Below are positions 32,427-44,661 of a stretch of DNA of 64,000 nucleotides, piece after piece (within the stretch, counting starts at the first letter, position 1; every line of letters starts with the position of its first letter). The notes under the pieces were generated by a model. The model was not told where the DNA came from. It was given only the letters and a program-made list of their open reading frames with translations, and made no database searches. The stretch covers positions 50,676 to 114,675 of the forward strand of contig QCIG01000002.1 of assembly GCA_003216815.1 (NCBI GenBank), written 5' to 3'. This stretch comes from Prochlorococcus sp. AG-402-K14. GTDB lineage: Bacteria > Cyanobacteriota > Cyanobacteriia > PCC-6307 > Cyanobiaceae. The position numbers and the translations under genes were made by a program.

Positions 32427-33866
32427 ATGACTTTTATTGCTCCCGTTAAGTTTGCTATTGATTTACTGGCAGTTTTATTGCTTGCTTTAGGTATTAAAGG
32501 CCTTTCAAAAGTTAGATCAGCAAGAGAGGCAAATAGGCTTGCTGCCATAGCAATGATATTGGCTGCTTTTGGAGTCTTGTTTAACTCTCAAGGAACCATA
32601 GGCATTTCTCTTAACTCTTGGATTTGGATAATTAGTGGAACTTTGATTGGAGGGTTCTTAGGCGCTTTAACTGCAAAAAGGGTTCCCATGACTGCGATGC
32701 CTGAGATAGTGGCTTTGTTTAACGGTTGTGGAGGGATGTCATCATTATTGGTGGCTCTTGGTGTCGCTTTGTTCCCCTCTGTAGAAGGCTCAGATAGTTC
32801 GGTAGGTGAACTTGTTAGAAATTTCTCAATATTCGTTTCTCTCTTTGTTGGAGCTATTACATTTTCTGGATCAATAGTTGCAATGGCCAAGCTTCAAGGT
32901 TGGCTGTCTACACCCTCTTGGACCCAAAGTAAAGCCAGGCATTTCTTTAATATTCTCTGTGCTGTCCTTGTTTTGATAGGTGGGATCTATCTTTTAATTG
33001 ATGGGCAAAATGGTCTTTTTCTTATTGTAGTTGCTTCATCTTTGTTAGGTATTGGAGTTACTCTTCCTATTGGTGGAGCCGATATGCCAGTAGTTATATC
33101 ATTGTTAAATAGCTACTCTGGAGTCGCCGCCGCCGCCGCGGGCTTTGTTGTTGGTAGTCAACTTTTGATTGTTGCGGGTGCAATGGTTGGAGCCGCTGGA
33201 TTAATACTTACTCAAGTTATGTGCGATGGCATGAACAGATCTTTAGTTTCTGTATTATTTGGTGGTGCACTTGGTTCTAGTTCTGTTACCTCAGGAGGAG
33301 GTGGGGGAGAATATACAAACATAACTAGTTGCAGCCCAGAAGAATGTGCTCTCACACTTGAGGCCGCAGAGAAAGTTATAATTGTTCCTGGTTATGGCCT
33401 TGCTGTAGCTCAGGCTCAGCACACTCTAAGAGAGGTCACCAGGGTTTTAGAGAATGCCGACATCGAAGTCACATATGCAATACATCCTGTTGCAGGAAGA
33501 ATGCCTGGTCATATGAATGTTCTTTTGGCGGAAGCAGATGTACCTTATGAGCAATTAAAAGAAATGGATGTTATTAATCCTGAGTTTCCTGCGACTGATG
33601 TTGTACTAGTTCTTGGAGCAAATGATGTGGTTAACCCACAGGCCAAGAATGATGAGACATCGCCTTTGTATGGAATGCCAGTTTTAGATGTTCAAGAGGC
33701 TAGGACCGTATTTGTTGTCAAGAGAGGCATGAGTGCTGGATATTCAGGAATAAAAAATGATCTTTTTGATTTGCAAAATACTTCCATGGTCTTTGGTGAT
33801 GCAAAAAAAGTTCTTGGAGATCTTCTTTTGGAATTAAAGGAGCTTGGAGTTGGAAGTAAAGGATAA
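32427..33866 (+). CDS. pntB: NAD(P) transhydrogenase beta subunit
   Basis: IPIGGADMPVVISLLNSYSG-like region; IIVPGYGLAVAQAQHTLRE, HPVAGRMPGHMNVLLAEA. Confidence 0.96.
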   Translation: MTFIAPVKFAIDLLAVLLLALGIKGLSKVRSAREANRLAAIAMILAAFGVLFNSQGTIGISLNSWIWIISGTLIGGFLGALTAKRVPMTAMPEIVALFNGCGGMSSLLVALGVALFPSVEGSDSSVGELVRNFSIFVSLFVGAITFSGSIVAMAKLQGWLSTPSWTQSKARHFFNILCAVLVLIGGIYLLIDGQNGLFLIVVASSLLGIGVTLPIGGADMPVVISLLNSYSGVAAAAAGFVVGSQLLIVAGAMVGAAGLILTQVMCDGMNRSLVSVLFGGALGSSSVTSGGGGGEYTNITSCSPEECALTLEAAEKVIIVPGYGLAVAQAQHTLREVTRVLENADIEVTYAIHPVAGRMPGHMNVLLAEADVPYEQLKEMDVINPEFPATDVVLVLGANDVVNPQAKNDETSPLYGMPVLDVQEARTVFVVKRGMSAGYSGIKNDLFDLQNTSMVFGDAKKVLGDLLLELKELGVGSKG

Positions 33867-34950
33867 TTTTAAAAAAGAAGATCTACTTTCTGATTTAGGA
33901 ATAAGGCCTTTTAAAGAGCGAATCCCTTGGATTGGAGCTGATCTTCAGACACTAAGAGATACATTTGCATCCGATGAATTACCTGATATCAACTCATCAG
34001 AAATTCGTATAAAGGTTCCACCTCTAAAAAGTAGAGAAAAAGGAGGAGGTCACTTAGTTGCTTACTTGGATAAACCATCAAGTTCATCGAGTATCAATGG
34101 TTTAGTTCTACTTTTGCATGGACTTGGTGGTTCTACTCGTAGACGGGGTTTGATTAGAATGGCAAGTGCTTTGGTGCAATCAAACTTCGCTGTTTTGAAG
34201 CTTAATCTGAGAGGAGCAGATCCTTGTAGAGAATTTGTTGATGGTACCTATGCTGCTGAATGCAATAGTGATTTGATTCCTGTCTTAATGCGTGCCAGAG
34301 AGATTTCTTATCAATTAACTGAAGAGTATCAATCTTCAAAAAATATTTCTGTCTTTGGAGCTGGGATATCTTTGGGTGGAACTATTCTTTTAAATGCTTG
34401 CATGTGTGATGAGTCTTTATTAGATGGATTGGTATGTATAAGTAGTCCTTTGGATTTAAATGAATGTAGTTCTTCTATTGAAAGACCAAGAAATTTTATT
34501 TATCAAAAATGGTTGTTAAATCGTTTAATTAGGCAAACTTTAGAAGATCCTTTTGGGATAGAAGAAAGGGAAAAGAATGCATTGTTAATAAATAGAAAGG
34601 ATAAAGAAAGAAAAATAAATGATATTAGATCATTTGATAATTTGATAACTGCTCCAAGGTGGGGATATAAAGATGTTGGAGAATATTATGCAAAAGCATC
34701 TCCTTTCTTTTCTCTTATAGAAAATAAAAAATCTCTTCCTAAAACATTATTTATTCAATCCAAAGATGATCCGTGGGTGCCTTTTTGGGCTGCTGAAAAA
34801 CTAATGGAAAAAATGAAATTTTCTAATAATCAAATATCTAATCAATTTATTTTTACTGAGAAAGGCGGACACAATGGATTCCATGGGGTTAAAGGTTGTT
34901 GGGGGGATCAAGTCGTTTCTAAATGGTTTTTATCTTTGAAAACTATTTAA
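33844..34950 (+). CDS. YheT-like alpha/beta hydrolase
   Basis: LVLLLHGLGGSTRRRGLIRMASALV, LKLNLRGADPCR, FGAGISLGGTILLN. Confidence 0.85.
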   Translation: MELEVKDNFKKEDLLSDLGIRPFKERIPWIGADLQTLRDTFASDELPDINSSEIRIKVPPLKSREKGGGHLVAYLDKPSSSSSINGLVLLLHGLGGSTRRRGLIRMASALVQSNFAVLKLNLRGADPCREFVDGTYAAECNSDLIPVLMRAREISYQLTEEYQSSKNISVFGAGISLGGTILLNACMCDESLLDGLVCISSPLDLNECSSSIERPRNFIYQKWLLNRLIRQTLEDPFGIEEREKNALLINRKDKERKINDIRSFDNLITAPRWGYKDVGEYYAKASPFFSLIENKKSLPKTLFIQSKDDPWVPFWAAEKLMEKMKFSNNQISNQFIFTEKGGHNGFHGVKGCWGDQVVSKWFLSLKTI

Positions 34951-34951
34951 T

Positions 34952-36190
34952 CTAAAACTGCATTTTTGTAATATTTTTTTCTGAATAATCTAAGACTTCT
35001 TCTCTAGCCCAGCTGTCAATTTCAAGGATTTCACTGAGGCTTGGATTTAGATTTAGGTCGCATTTATGTTTCTCGCAAATCGCCTCAATTACTTTTGGTA
35101 TGTCGATAAATTTAAACCTTTCTTCTAGAAATAGTTCTACTGCTTTTTCATTAGCGGCATTAAGCACTGCTGGCATTGTGCCCCCTAATCTTCCTGCGCT
35201 GTAAGCAAGTTCCATGCATGGATATTTTTTAGTATCTGGCTCTTTAAAAGTTAAATTTCCTATTTCAGTAAGCTTTAATCTTGGCCATGGTGTTTTCAGC
35301 CGACCAGGCCAACTTAAACAATACAAAATAGGGAGCTTCATATCTGGCCATCCCAATTGAGCTAAAACAGATGAATCATCTAATTCAACCATTGAGTGAA
35401 TGATGCTTTGTGGATGGATAATGATTTCGATTTGGTCATATGAAAGACCAAAAAGATAATGCGCTTCAATGACTTCGAGTCCCTTATTCATAAGGGTTGC
35501 AGAATCTACAGTTATTTTCTTTCCCATGCTCCAATTAGGATGGCTAGTCGCATCCTTTACAGTTGCTTTTACTAAATCTTCTGCTTTCCAATCTCTAAAT
35601 GCTCCTCCTGATGCAGTTAATTGTATGGATTTAAATCCTGGAGTAGGCACTCCAGTTGAGAGCCTTGCATTGTCTGCCCATGGCGTTCCTTGGAGACATT
35701 GAAATATCGCTGAGTGTTCAGAATCCGCGGGCAAGAGCCTACTTCCACTTTTTCTTAAAGCAGGAATTACAACTGGTCCTGCTGCAATCAAAGTTTCTTT
35801 ATTTGCTAAAGCTAGGTCCTTCCCTGCTTCAATAGCTGCAAGTGTTGGTAGGAGGCCAGCACAGCCAACTATTCCAGTTACAACAAGATCTGCACTTCCC
35901 CAAGCTGCTGCAGTATTGAGTCCTTCTGCTCCCGCCATCAATAAGGGCTTCTTGAATATTTTTGAATATTCATTGAGATTATTTATTCGCCTAGACAGTT
36001 CTGGCAAAAGAGATTCATCGGCTAGTGAAACGACTTCAGGTTGATGAGTTTCAATTTGTTTGATTACTAAATCAAGATTCTTTCCTGCTGTTAGTGCAAC
36101 AATTTTGAATTGATCAGGAAACTCTTCTGCAATTTGAAGGGTTTGAGTTCCAATAGATCCTGTTGAGCCTAAAACGCTTATGGCTTTCAC
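34952..36190 (-). CDS. dxr: 1-deoxy-D-xylulose 5-phosphate reductoisomerase
   Basis: [43 protein letters not shown]. Confidence 0.96.
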   Translation of the reverse strand: MKAISVLGSTGSIGTQTLQIAEEFPDQFKIVALTAGKNLDLVIKQIETHQPEVVSLADESLLPELSRRINNLNEYSKIFKKPLLMAGAEGLNTAAAWGSADLVVTGIVGCAGLLPTLAAIEAGKDLALANKETLIAAGPVVIPALRKSGSRLLPADSEHSAIFQCLQGTPWADNARLSTGVPTPGFKSIQLTASGGAFRDWKAEDLVKATVKDATSHPNWSMGKKITVDSATLMNKGLEVIEAHYLFGLSYDQIEIIIHPQSIIHSMVELDDSSVLAQLGWPDMKLPILYCLSWPGRLKTPWPRLKLTEIGNLTFKEPDTKKYPCMELAYSAGRLGGTMPAVLNAANEKAVELFLEERFKFIDIPKVIEAICEKHKCDLNLNPSLSEILEIDSWAREEVLDYSEKNITKMQF

Positions 36191-36282
36191 ATTGTGAAGT
36201 CAAGTATGACCAGTCTCCCATTTAAAGGTATAACCCAGTTATATATTTACCAGTTTCTTCTGGATTTTAATAGAGATTTATT

Positions 36283-37608
36283 ATGCAAGAAAGGGAACAA
36301 TGGAAATCAGGACTGGGATTTGCGCTCGCCGCGGCCGGTAGTGCCGTAGGGCTTGGAAATCTTTGGGGCTTTGCTTATAGGTCATCTCAAGGCGGTGGAC
36401 TTGCTTTTCTTATCCTTTATGTATTGGTTGTATTGGTTGTTTGCCTACCTGTCTTAGTTGCAGAGATGGTCTTGGGGAGAAGCACTGCAAGTAGTCCTTT
36501 CCTTGCTCCAATCAAAGCTGCTGGAGAGAATTGGAAGCCTCTAGGTTGGTTATTTGCAATAGCTTCTTGTGGAATTCTTTCTTATTACGCAGTGATAATG
36601 GGATGGACAATTGATACTTTCTTCCATTCCTTATTTATTGGCCTACCCTCGGATATGACTGAGGCTGGAGAATTTTTTGGTAAAATTAGCAGTGGCAATA
36701 GTGTATTTTTAGGTCAAATAATCAGCTTATTATTAACTGCTTTTGTTGTTGTAGCAGGAGTAAGGGGTGGTATAGAAAAACTAACAAAATGGGCAATGCC
36801 ATTTTTATTTGGACTTCTTTTGTTGTTAGCTATATGGGCTGCAACTTTATCTGGGGCATGGGAAGGATATACATCATTTTTACTTAAATGGGATTCATCT
36901 CAACTTTTTGATAAAAACACAATAAGTAATGCATTTAAACAAGCTTTCTTTTCTTTAAGTTTGGGTATTGGAATTATGGTTGCCTATTCTTCATATTTAA
37001 ACCGTAAAAATCATCTTCCTAAAGAAGCTTTGAGAGTTGCAACCTTGGATACTGCTGTGGGTTTACTTGCCGGGCTAATTACATTCCCAGTTGTTATGAG
37101 TTTTGGTTTGAAAGATGTTATCAGTGAATCAACTGTTGGGACTTTATTTATTGCTCTTCCAACTGGATTTGCAAATCTTGGATCGTTTGGGAGATTGATT
37201 GCTGCTGTTTTCTTTGGATTGGCCTTTATAGCTGCTATTACTTCTTCTGTTTCATTAATGGAAGTACCAGTATCTTCTTTGATGGACAGGCTGAATTGGA
37301 GTAGGAAGAAGGCTGTTTGGACTTCAACATTATTGATCTTCTTGATTGGAATACCGTCTGCTATATCTACAGACTTTTTAGGCAAGTCCGATGCTATCTG
37401 TAATACACTCTTGATATTAGGTGGTCTTCTAATTTCAATTCTTTTGGGTTGGATTGTTCCAAATCGTTATGATGAGGATCTTGCAAATTCTAATGCTAAT
37501 TTAAGGGTGAGAAGGTATCTAAAGTTTATGCTGCGCTGGGTGTCTCCACCAGTTATTGCTATTGGGCTTTATTTAACAGTCTTATCTACAATAGAAACAT
37601 TTGCTTAA
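36283..37608 (+). CDS. sodium:neurotransmitter symporter (SNF) family transporter
   Basis: [40 protein letters not shown]. Confidence 0.93.
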   Translation: MQEREQWKSGLGFALAAAGSAVGLGNLWGFAYRSSQGGGLAFLILYVLVVLVVCLPVLVAEMVLGRSTASSPFLAPIKAAGENWKPLGWLFAIASCGILSYYAVIMGWTIDTFFHSLFIGLPSDMTEAGEFFGKISSGNSVFLGQIISLLLTAFVVVAGVRGGIEKLTKWAMPFLFGLLLLLAIWAATLSGAWEGYTSFLLKWDSSQLFDKNTISNAFKQAFFSLSLGIGIMVAYSSYLNRKNHLPKEALRVATLDTAVGLLAGLITFPVVMSFGLKDVISESTVGTLFIALPTGFANLGSFGRLIAAVFFGLAFIAAITSSVSLMEVPVSSLMDRLNWSRKKAVWTSTLLIFLIGIPSAISTDFLGKSDAICNTLLILGGLLISILLGWIVPNRYDEDLANSNANLRVRRYLKFMLRWVSPPVIAIGLYLTVLSTIETFA

Positions 37609-39107
37609 TCTGAAAGTTGTTTCCATTCAGTAACCCCTTTAGGTTTATCAATTAAATCAATTCCAATATTTTTCAAATCAGCTCTTATTTTATCAGCGAG
37701 TAAAAAGTCTTTATTAGCTTTTGCTAAGGATCTATCCTTGATAAGTTCTTCAATTTTACGTGTGTCAAGCTCAGTATTGGCTTTTGGTTTTTCTTGATTT
37801 AAAGTTACTTTTAAGCCTAGAACTCCTGCTAACTCAGAGAGTAGTTCCCATTTATTAAAAACTTGATTTAAAATATCTTTGTCAACCTCATTGATATCTT
37901 TTCCTTTTAATAAATTTAGGCACTTTCTAATAGGTTGAGACAATTCGAAAAGTATAGATAAAGCCCCAGATGTATTTAGGTCGTCATCCATATATTTTTC
38001 AAACTCTGATAATAATTTAAATGAGTCTTTATCAAGTTTACTATTGGCAGATCTTTTTATCGGTCTATCTAGGTTGATTTCGTTTTTACCTTGATGTTTG
38101 ATTTTATAAATATAACCAAAAGATAGGCAATTATTTAATCTTTCCCATCCTTTTGAAGCAGCCTTTAGGGCTTCTTCAGTGAAATCTAGGGGCTTTCGAT
38201 AATTAGTTTGTAACACAAAAAATCTTAAAGTCATAGGTGAAATACCTTCATCTAATAAAGATCTAATGGTTGTAAAATTCCCTAGTGATTTACTCATCTT
38301 TTCACCCCCCACATTAACCATTCCATTGTGAAGCCAATATTTTGCCAACTCTTTCCCATTACAGGCTTCAGATTGAGCTATTTCATTCTCATGATGAGGA
38401 AAAATTAGGTCTGATCCACCAAGGTGAATATCAATACTTTCTCCTAATTCTTGTTTAACCATTGCTGAACACTCAATATGCCAACCTGGTCTGCCGTTTC
38501 CCCAAGGCGAAGAATAACTAACCTCACCTAATTTGGACTTTTTCCAGAGAGCAAAATCAAGTGAGTTTTGTTTACTTTCTGTTTGATTTATTTTTAATCG
38601 CCCTGCTGCATTATCTAACTGATTCTCAATTTCTCTTCCACTAAGTTTCCCATAATTTTTATGTTTATCCACTGAAAAATAAACATCACCATTTGATGAG
38701 TAAGCTACTTTTTTTTGTTCTAATTCTTCTATAAAATTAATAATTTGATGGACGCATTTTGTTGCTCTTGGCATGCTACTTGGTCTAAGAATGGAAAGAG
38801 TATCCATATCTTTGTGAAATTCATCAATATTTCTTTCACTTAATTCATCAGGAGAACATCCTTCTTTATTTGCTCGATTAATAATTTTGTCATCAATATC
38901 AGTGAAGTTTTGTACAAATTTAACTTCAAATCCTTTCCAAATTAAAAACCGTCTTAATACATCCCAATTAAGATAACTTCTTGCATGGCCAAGATGACAA
39001 AGATCATAAACAGTTACACCACAACAATATATTTTAACTTGATTAGGATTTATAGAAATAAAATCCTCTTTCTTTTTGGATAAGGTGTTTGTGAATTTTA
39101 GGGACAA
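37605..39107 (-). CDS. cysS: cysteinyl-tRNA synthetase
   Basis: [35 protein letters not shown]. Confidence 0.97.
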   Translation of the reverse strand: MSLKFTNTLSKKKEDFISINPNQVKIYCCGVTVYDLCHLGHARSYLNWDVLRRFLIWKGFEVKFVQNFTDIDDKIINRANKEGCSPDELSERNIDEFHKDMDTLSILRPSSMPRATKCVHQIINFIEELEQKKVAYSSNGDVYFSVDKHKNYGKLSGREIENQLDNAAGRLKINQTESKQNSLDFALWKKSKLGEVSYSSPWGNGRPGWHIECSAMVKQELGESIDIHLGGSDLIFPHHENEIAQSEACNGKELAKYWLHNGMVNVGGEKMSKSLGNFTTIRSLLDEGISPMTLRFFVLQTNYRKPLDFTEEALKAASKGWERLNNCLSFGYIYKIKHQGKNEINLDRPIKRSANSKLDKDSFKLLSEFEKYMDDDLNTSGALSILFELSQPIRKCLNLLKGKDINEVDKDILNQVFNKWELLSELAGVLGLKVTLNQEKPKANTELDTRKIEELIKDRSLAKANKDFLLADKIRADLKNIGIDLIDKPKGVTEWKQLSD

Positions 39108-39150
39108 TTTCTTAGATAAAAATGTGAGAAATTATTGAATTTGTCAGCAA

Positions 39151-42111
39151 CTATTTTGCTTCCATCCAATTTACTCCAACGCCAGTTTCAACTATAAGAG
39201 GAACACTAAGTTTTACAGCATTTTCCATAGTGTTTTGTACAAGGAGTTTTGTTTCCTCCAAATCTTTGGGATCAACTTCTAGCACGAGTTCATCATGCAC
39301 TTGAAGTAGAATTTTCGCTGCCAATCCAGTCTTTCTTAAAGCTGAATGCAATTGAATCATTGCAAGCTTAATTATGTCTGCACTGGAGCCTTGAATAGGT
39401 GCATTTGCTGCGGCTCTTAATTGTTGTGCTTCCATCCCTGCTCTTCTGGCCGTAGTTAAATCAATTGCATTTGGTGGGGTTCCCAGAAGTCTTCCAAGAC
39501 CATTTTTATTGAAATGAAAATATCTTCTTCTCCCTAGCAATGTTTCAACAAACCCTTGGCTTAGGGCAAGTCTTTCTTGATATTCTAAAAATTTAAAAAC
39601 GGCTGGATAACGTTCTTTGAATTTACTTAAAAAATATTTTGCTTCTATTAATGAAACGCCCGTTGATCTTGCAAACCTTTGAGCCCCCATACCATAAATA
39701 ACCCCAAAATTTATTGTTTTTCCTATTCTTCTTTCATCGGCGTCAATGGCATCTTTTTCAAATAAAATTTTTGCCGTTAAAGAGTGGACATCTTCATTTT
39801 TTAAATAAGCATTTTTTAGTACTTCTTCACCTGAAAGATGTGTGAGTATACGAAGTTCAATTTGTGAATAGTCTGCGCTAAGAAGTTTCCAATTTTTTTG
39901 CGGAAGAAAAGCTTTTCTTATTCGTCTACTAAATTCAGTTCTGACAGGGATATTTTGGAGATTTGGATTGCTGCTACTTAATCTTCCAGTAGAGGTTACG
40001 GCTTGATTGAAATCTGTATGTACTCTTCCCGTTTCTTGTTCAATAAGCTGAGGCAAAGCATCTACATAAGTATTAAGCAACTTACTTATAGTGCGATGTT
40101 CAATGATCATTTTTACGATTGGATGCTCTGATTCCAGCTTTTCCAATACACCTGCATCTGTACTCCATCCTGTTTTTGTTTTTCTTGATTTTCTCCTATC
40201 TAAATCAAGTTTCTCAAAAAGTAATTCACCTAATTGTTTAGGTGATGAAAGGTTAAACTCATTGCCTGCAATCTTATAAACTTCTTCCTCGATAGTATTT
40301 AATGTTTTTGTTAACTCCAAAGATAAATCTTTTAGATAAGGTGTATCAATAATGATTCCTGTGGACTCGATTTCCGCTAAAACCCGCTCAAGTGGTTGTT
40401 CAACTTCGTTTAGTAAGGTTATTAATTTTGTACTTATTTCTTTTAATCTATTAATATAAATAATTGCTAATTTTCTTGTTAAATAAACGTCCATCCCGCA
40501 GTAAATACTCGCAGACTTAATGTCCACATAAGAGAAGTCTTCTCCTTTTTTGACAACATCAGAAAAACTTTTGGGCTTAAATCCAAATTCTCTATAAGCA
40601 ATTTCATCTAAGCTATGTTTAAGAGTTGCATCACATATATAATCGGCAAGTAAAGTATCAATTACAACGCCATTTAATATAATTCCATGTCTTAGCAAAA
40701 TCAGTCTGTCGTATTTTGCATTCTGAAGGGTTTTAGGATTTTCATCGCTAGAGAACCAATCCTTAAGTGCAAAGATAACTTCTTCAATCTTTAATTGATG
40801 TATATGATTAATTTCTATTAAATCGGCTTCTTTCTTTTGATGTCCTATTGGTATATAAACTATATCTTTTAATGATTCACCAAAACAAAATCCTAAGCCA
40901 ACAAGTTCAGCTTTAAAAGGATTCAAATTGGTTGTTTCGGTATCAATAGCTATTGGTTTCTTCGCATCAGTATGTTTCATTATTTGTGCAACAAAAATAT
41001 TAAGTTCTTCCAGATTGTCTATAATCTTAGGCTCTATCTGGGGAATCTCTTTTGTTTCATTAACCCTAGTTAGATTAATATTCTCACTCTTATTATTAAC
41101 GATTTTACTTTCCTTTGATGAGCGGTTATTGTCTTGCTCTGATAAGCCTTCTTTAGAAAATAGAGCTTTAAAAGTTGAGACTTGTTTTAATAAACTATGT
41201 AACTCAAGTTTTTCAAGGCTTTCAGTTAATTTTGATTCGTTAATACCTTCTAAGTTATGTTCTGTTTTTGGACTTATAGGAATTTTAATTAATATTTCTG
41301 CAAGTTTTCTTGAGAGATATGCATTATCTTTGTCTGCTTTTAGCTTTAATCTTACGGCTCCTTTTATAGCGCCTCGTTTAGCTTTTTCGCCTTCTCTCTC
41401 TAGCTCTTGGAGTGATTTATATATTCCATCAAGATCATTGTTTTCGTTTAAAAGATTTATTGCTGTTTTTGGACCAACTCCTTTAACGCCAGGAATATTA
41501 TCTGAGCTATCACCAGTTAAGGCTTTCAGATCTATGACTTTGTTTGGATTGACGCCAAGTTTCTCCTTCACTCCCTCTTCATTAATCAGTCTAGGATTTC
41601 CGCTTTTTGCGTAAGGACCTCCACCCATATACAAGACTGCGATATCTCTTTTGTCATCCACTAATTGAAATAGGTCTCTATCTCCAGAAAGGATTCTGAC
41701 ACTCCATCCTTTATCAGCGGCATCATTGGCGAGTGTTCCTAAGACATCATCGGCCTCATATCCTGGGGCTTTGCATATAGATAGATTTAGACTTTCTTTG
41801 AGAATCTCTTCAAGCTGATCTAAATCTTGAAAAAATATGTCTGGTGCTACATCTCGATTGGCTTTGTAGTTTGGATCTTCCTTGTGGCGAAATGTTGGCT
41901 CAGCAGTATCAAAAGCAATTGTGATTCCTTTAGGCTCGATAGATTTGCAATTATCTAAAAGGCTTTTTAGAAAACCATAGGTCACACTTGTAGGAAATCC
42001 TTCCTTTGTGGTAAGACCTCCTTCACCTCCTTTGCTAAAAGCATAAAAACTTCTAAAAGCTAAAGAATGGCCATCAACCAATAATAAAGTTGGCTTTTTT
42101 ATTGCTTTCAT
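39151..42111 (-). CDS. polA: DNA polymerase I
   Basis: N-terminal 5'-3' exo, IDTETTNLNPF 3'-5' exo, LLSADYSQIELRILTHLSG, LLQVHDELVLEV. Confidence 0.97.
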   Translation of the reverse strand: MKAIKKPTLLLVDGHSLAFRSFYAFSKGGEGGLTTKEGFPTSVTYGFLKSLLDNCKSIEPKGITIAFDTAEPTFRHKEDPNYKANRDVAPDIFFQDLDQLEEILKESLNLSICKAPGYEADDVLGTLANDAADKGWSVRILSGDRDLFQLVDDKRDIAVLYMGGGPYAKSGNPRLINEEGVKEKLGVNPNKVIDLKALTGDSSDNIPGVKGVGPKTAINLLNENNDLDGIYKSLQELEREGEKAKRGAIKGAVRLKLKADKDNAYLSRKLAEILIKIPISPKTEHNLEGINESKLTESLEKLELHSLLKQVSTFKALFSKEGLSEQDNNRSSKESKIVNNKSENINLTRVNETKEIPQIEPKIIDNLEELNIFVAQIMKHTDAKKPIAIDTETTNLNPFKAELVGLGFCFGESLKDIVYIPIGHQKKEADLIEINHIHQLKIEEVIFALKDWFSSDENPKTLQNAKYDRLILLRHGIILNGVVIDTLLADYICDATLKHSLDEIAYREFGFKPKSFSDVVKKGEDFSYVDIKSASIYCGMDVYLTRKLAIIYINRLKEISTKLITLLNEVEQPLERVLAEIESTGIIIDTPYLKDLSLELTKTLNTIEEEVYKIAGNEFNLSSPKQLGELLFEKLDLDRRKSRKTKTGWSTDAGVLEKLESEHPIVKMIIEHRTISKLLNTYVDALPQLIEQETGRVHTDFNQAVTSTGRLSSSNPNLQNIPVRTEFSRRIRKAFLPQKNWKLLSADYSQIELRILTHLSGEEVLKNAYLKNEDVHSLTAKILFEKDAIDADERRIGKTINFGVIYGMGAQRFARSTGVSLIEAKYFLSKFKERYPAVFKFLEYQERLALSQGFVETLLGRRRYFHFNKNGLGRLLGTPPNAIDLTTARRAGMEAQQLRAAANAPIQGSSADIIKLAMIQLHSALRKTGLAAKILLQVHDELVLEVDPKDLEETKLLVQNTMENAVKLSVPLIVETGVGVNWMEAK

Positions 42112-42137
42112 GAAACATTCATAATGAGATTAAGTTA

Positions 42138-43211
42138 TTAATTTTTCCTTTTTTTAGCCCAAGGAGGAAGATCAATAAAAACTTTCTCTCCTGGTTCTAA
42201 TCCAGATATTATTGCAGTCTTACTACCACTACTTGTACCCAATTCAACTTTTTTAAATGTTGGTTGATTGTTCTTTCCAACTACAAGTACTCCAGCTTTT
42301 CCTTCTTCCGTGACAATTGCAACAGTTGGAATAAGTGTATTGATTTTGGTTGCTCCCGTTTGGAAGTTGATATCAGAAGTCATACCAAGTCGTAAATCTT
42401 CAGGTTTATTACTTAATAACAACGTAACTTCAAATGAGGTTACGTTGTTATTTTTGATGGCGCTTGGAGAGATTTTGGAAACAACTGCTTTAAAACGCTT
42501 ATCAGGAAAAGCATCGACTCTAATTGTGGCTTCTTGTTCCGTTTTTATTCTTCCTATATCACTCTCAGGAACTTTCGCAACTATTTCAAGGCCCTGAGAA
42601 AGTTTTACTATTGATGAACTTGTTGCCCCCCCCTCTCTTGATGAAGATGCAGAGGTTGTTGGGGTCACGAATGCCCCAGGGACTGCGTATCTGCTTGTTA
42701 TTACTCCTTGAAATGGAGCTCTTATTTTTGTTTCGTTTTCTTCAACTTCTATTTGTTTAAATTTAGCTTCGCTTCTTAAAAACCTATTTCTATATTCTTC
42801 ATACTCTTCTGCACTTATAGCACCCTCGTTAAAAAGCATCTTTCTTCTTAGATAGCTTGCTTTTTGGGTTTGATAATTTGCTCTTATTTCTTCAATCCTA
42901 TATTCCAAGTCTCCGAAATCCATTTTTGCAATTAGATCTCCTTTCTTTACCTGATCTCCTTCCTCAACGAAAATCTTATCAAGTATTCCTTGCCTTTTAG
43001 GACTTACGTTTACGCTTTTATTTGCTTTTAATTCACCACTTGCTGTTATTAAACCAGGCAAACTGCCGCTTTCAGCTGCAATTGTAAATTCAGTGATGTC
43101 TTTGTTAGACCTATTGCCTTCTTTGACCTTAAACATAATCCCACTAACAGTTAGGACCGAAAGTGCAATGAGGCCTAAAACTTTTTTCTTTTTTAAATTT
43201 TTCCAAATCAT
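42138..43211 (-). CDS. HlyD/RND-type periplasmic adaptor protein
   Basis: VSPKRQGILDKIFVEEGDQVKKGDLIAKMD, IRAPFQGVITSRYAVPGAFVTP. Confidence 0.9.
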   Translation of the reverse strand: MIWKNLKKKKVLGLIALSVLTVSGIMFKVKEGNRSNKDITEFTIAAESGSLPGLITASGELKANKSVNVSPKRQGILDKIFVEEGDQVKKGDLIAKMDFGDLEYRIEEIRANYQTQKASYLRRKMLFNEGAISAEEYEEYRNRFLRSEAKFKQIEVEENETKIRAPFQGVITSRYAVPGAFVTPTTSASSSREGGATSSSIVKLSQGLEIVAKVPESDIGRIKTEQEATIRVDAFPDKRFKAVVSKISPSAIKNNNVTSFEVTLLLSNKPEDLRLGMTSDINFQTGATKINTLIPTVAIVTEEGKAGVLVVGKNNQPTFKKVELGTSSGSKTAIISGLEPGEKVFIDLPPWAKKRKN

Positions 43212-43377
43212 TTTACGAAATCAATTGCTCTAGAGTTTTTAAAGTTTTGATGTTGTGAAGAAAAAGTTTAAAAAACTTTCCTTTGGAGATTTATAACCAT
43301 ATTTTCGCTGTTAATGGGCACGATTGGGTTTAATTTGGTCAAATTAATCAACTGGGGTCCCTCAAAGATCCATTTCA

Positions 43378-44469
43378 ATGCTTAAGGCCGGAATTGTTGG
43401 ACTTCCAAATGTAGGGAAGTCAACTTTGTTCAATGCTCTTGTCGCGAATGCTCAAGCTCAAGCTGCAAATTTTCCTTTTTGCACTATTGAACCCAATGTA
43501 GGCTCTGTTTCTGTGCCTGATCAACGCTTGAATTTGCTTGCTGAACTTAGTGATAGCAAACAAATTATTCCAACCAGAATGGAGTTTGTTGATATCGCTG
43601 GTCTTGTTAAGGGAGCAAGTAAAGGAGAGGGCCTTGGTAATAAATTCTTAGCAAATATAAGAGAGGTAGATGCAATAGTTCATGTGATTAGGTGTTTTAG
43701 CGATGACGATGTTATTCATGTCTCAGGATCAGTAGATCCATCAAGAGATATTGAGATAATAAATTTAGAATTAGCTTTGTCTGATTTAAATCAAATTGAA
43801 AAGCGAAGAACTCGATTAAAAAAACAATTGAATACTAATAAGGAGGCAATATTAGAGGATAGTATTTTAGAAAAACTAAAATTTGCCTTGGAAAATGAGA
43901 ATGCAGTTAGAACTGTTGCTTTAACCGAAGAAGAGAAAAAATTAATCAAACCATTAGGCCTATTAACTCAAAAACCAATTATTTATGCAACTAATCTTGG
44001 GGAAGATGAACTTTCTAAGGGGAATAACTTTTCAGAGGAAGTAAGTAATCTTGCGAGTAAGGAAGGTTCTGAATGTGTCAAAATTTCAGCTCAAGTTGAA
44101 GCAGAATTAATTGAATTGGGAAAGGAGGAAAGGGATGATTATTTAACTGGATTAGGAGTACAGGAAGGAGGTTTAATTAGTCTTATTAAAGCTACATATC
44201 GATTGCTTGGTTTAAGTACTTACTTCACTACTGGAGAAAAAGAAACAAAAGCGTGGACGATATATGATGGGATGACAGCTCCTCAAGCAGCTGGAGTAAT
44301 TCATACAGATTTTGAAAAGGGTTTCATTCGAGCTCAAACAATTTCATATGAAAAATTATTGGAAGCTGGATCTTTAACAGAGGCTAGAAATAAAGGTTGG
44401 TTAAGAAGTGAAGGGAAAGAATATGTAGTGAATGAAGGAGACGTTATGGAGTTTTTATTCAACGTATAG
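43378..44469 (+). CDS. ychF: redox-regulated ATPase YchF
   Basis: [34 protein letters not shown]-terminal [10 protein letters not shown]. Confidence 0.97.
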   Translation: MLKAGIVGLPNVGKSTLFNALVANAQAQAANFPFCTIEPNVGSVSVPDQRLNLLAELSDSKQIIPTRMEFVDIAGLVKGASKGEGLGNKFLANIREVDAIVHVIRCFSDDDVIHVSGSVDPSRDIEIINLELALSDLNQIEKRRTRLKKQLNTNKEAILEDSILEKLKFALENENAVRTVALTEEEKKLIKPLGLLTQKPIIYATNLGEDELSKGNNFSEEVSNLASKEGSECVKISAQVEAELIELGKEERDDYLTGLGVQEGGLISLIKATYRLLGLSTYFTTGEKETKAWTIYDGMTAPQAAGVIHTDFEKGFIRAQTISYEKLLEAGSLTEARNKGWLRSEGKEYVVNEGDVMEFLFNV

Positions 44470-44533
44470 CAGACTAGTCATACCAAGGGTTCTCGAAAAT
44501 CATGTTAGAACAAATTCTAACTTTTGTTCTAAC
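44445..44533 (+). repeat. R1: ychF-overlapping copy of the core repeat
   Basis: ATGGAGTTTTTATTCAACGTATA at 44446-44468 (ychF end); GTTAGAA 44504-44510, TTCTAAC 44515-44521 and 44527-44533; left half is ychF coding sequence without the TCTAAC arm. Confidence 0.85.
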
Positions 44534-44661
44534 ATTTTGATCAATTTTCCAGGTATTTATAGCTATACCTTCCCTTCTTTTGAGACAGGTGAGACTTGAA
44601 ACCTCATTTTTTAACGTGTTTGAGCCAATATGTTTCATGACAGTCATGGCAGTTTCTTTCT

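Noticed and set aside
33120-33145. GC-rich GCCGCCGCCGCCGCGG tract in pntB
   Set aside because: Encodes a conserved-looking poly-alanine stretch in a membrane helix; explained by coding constraint.
44534-44661. tRNA or tmRNA gene as the island anchor
   Set aside because: No cloverleaf-like sequence found by eye downstream of ychF or in other spacers; a tRNAscan run would settle it.
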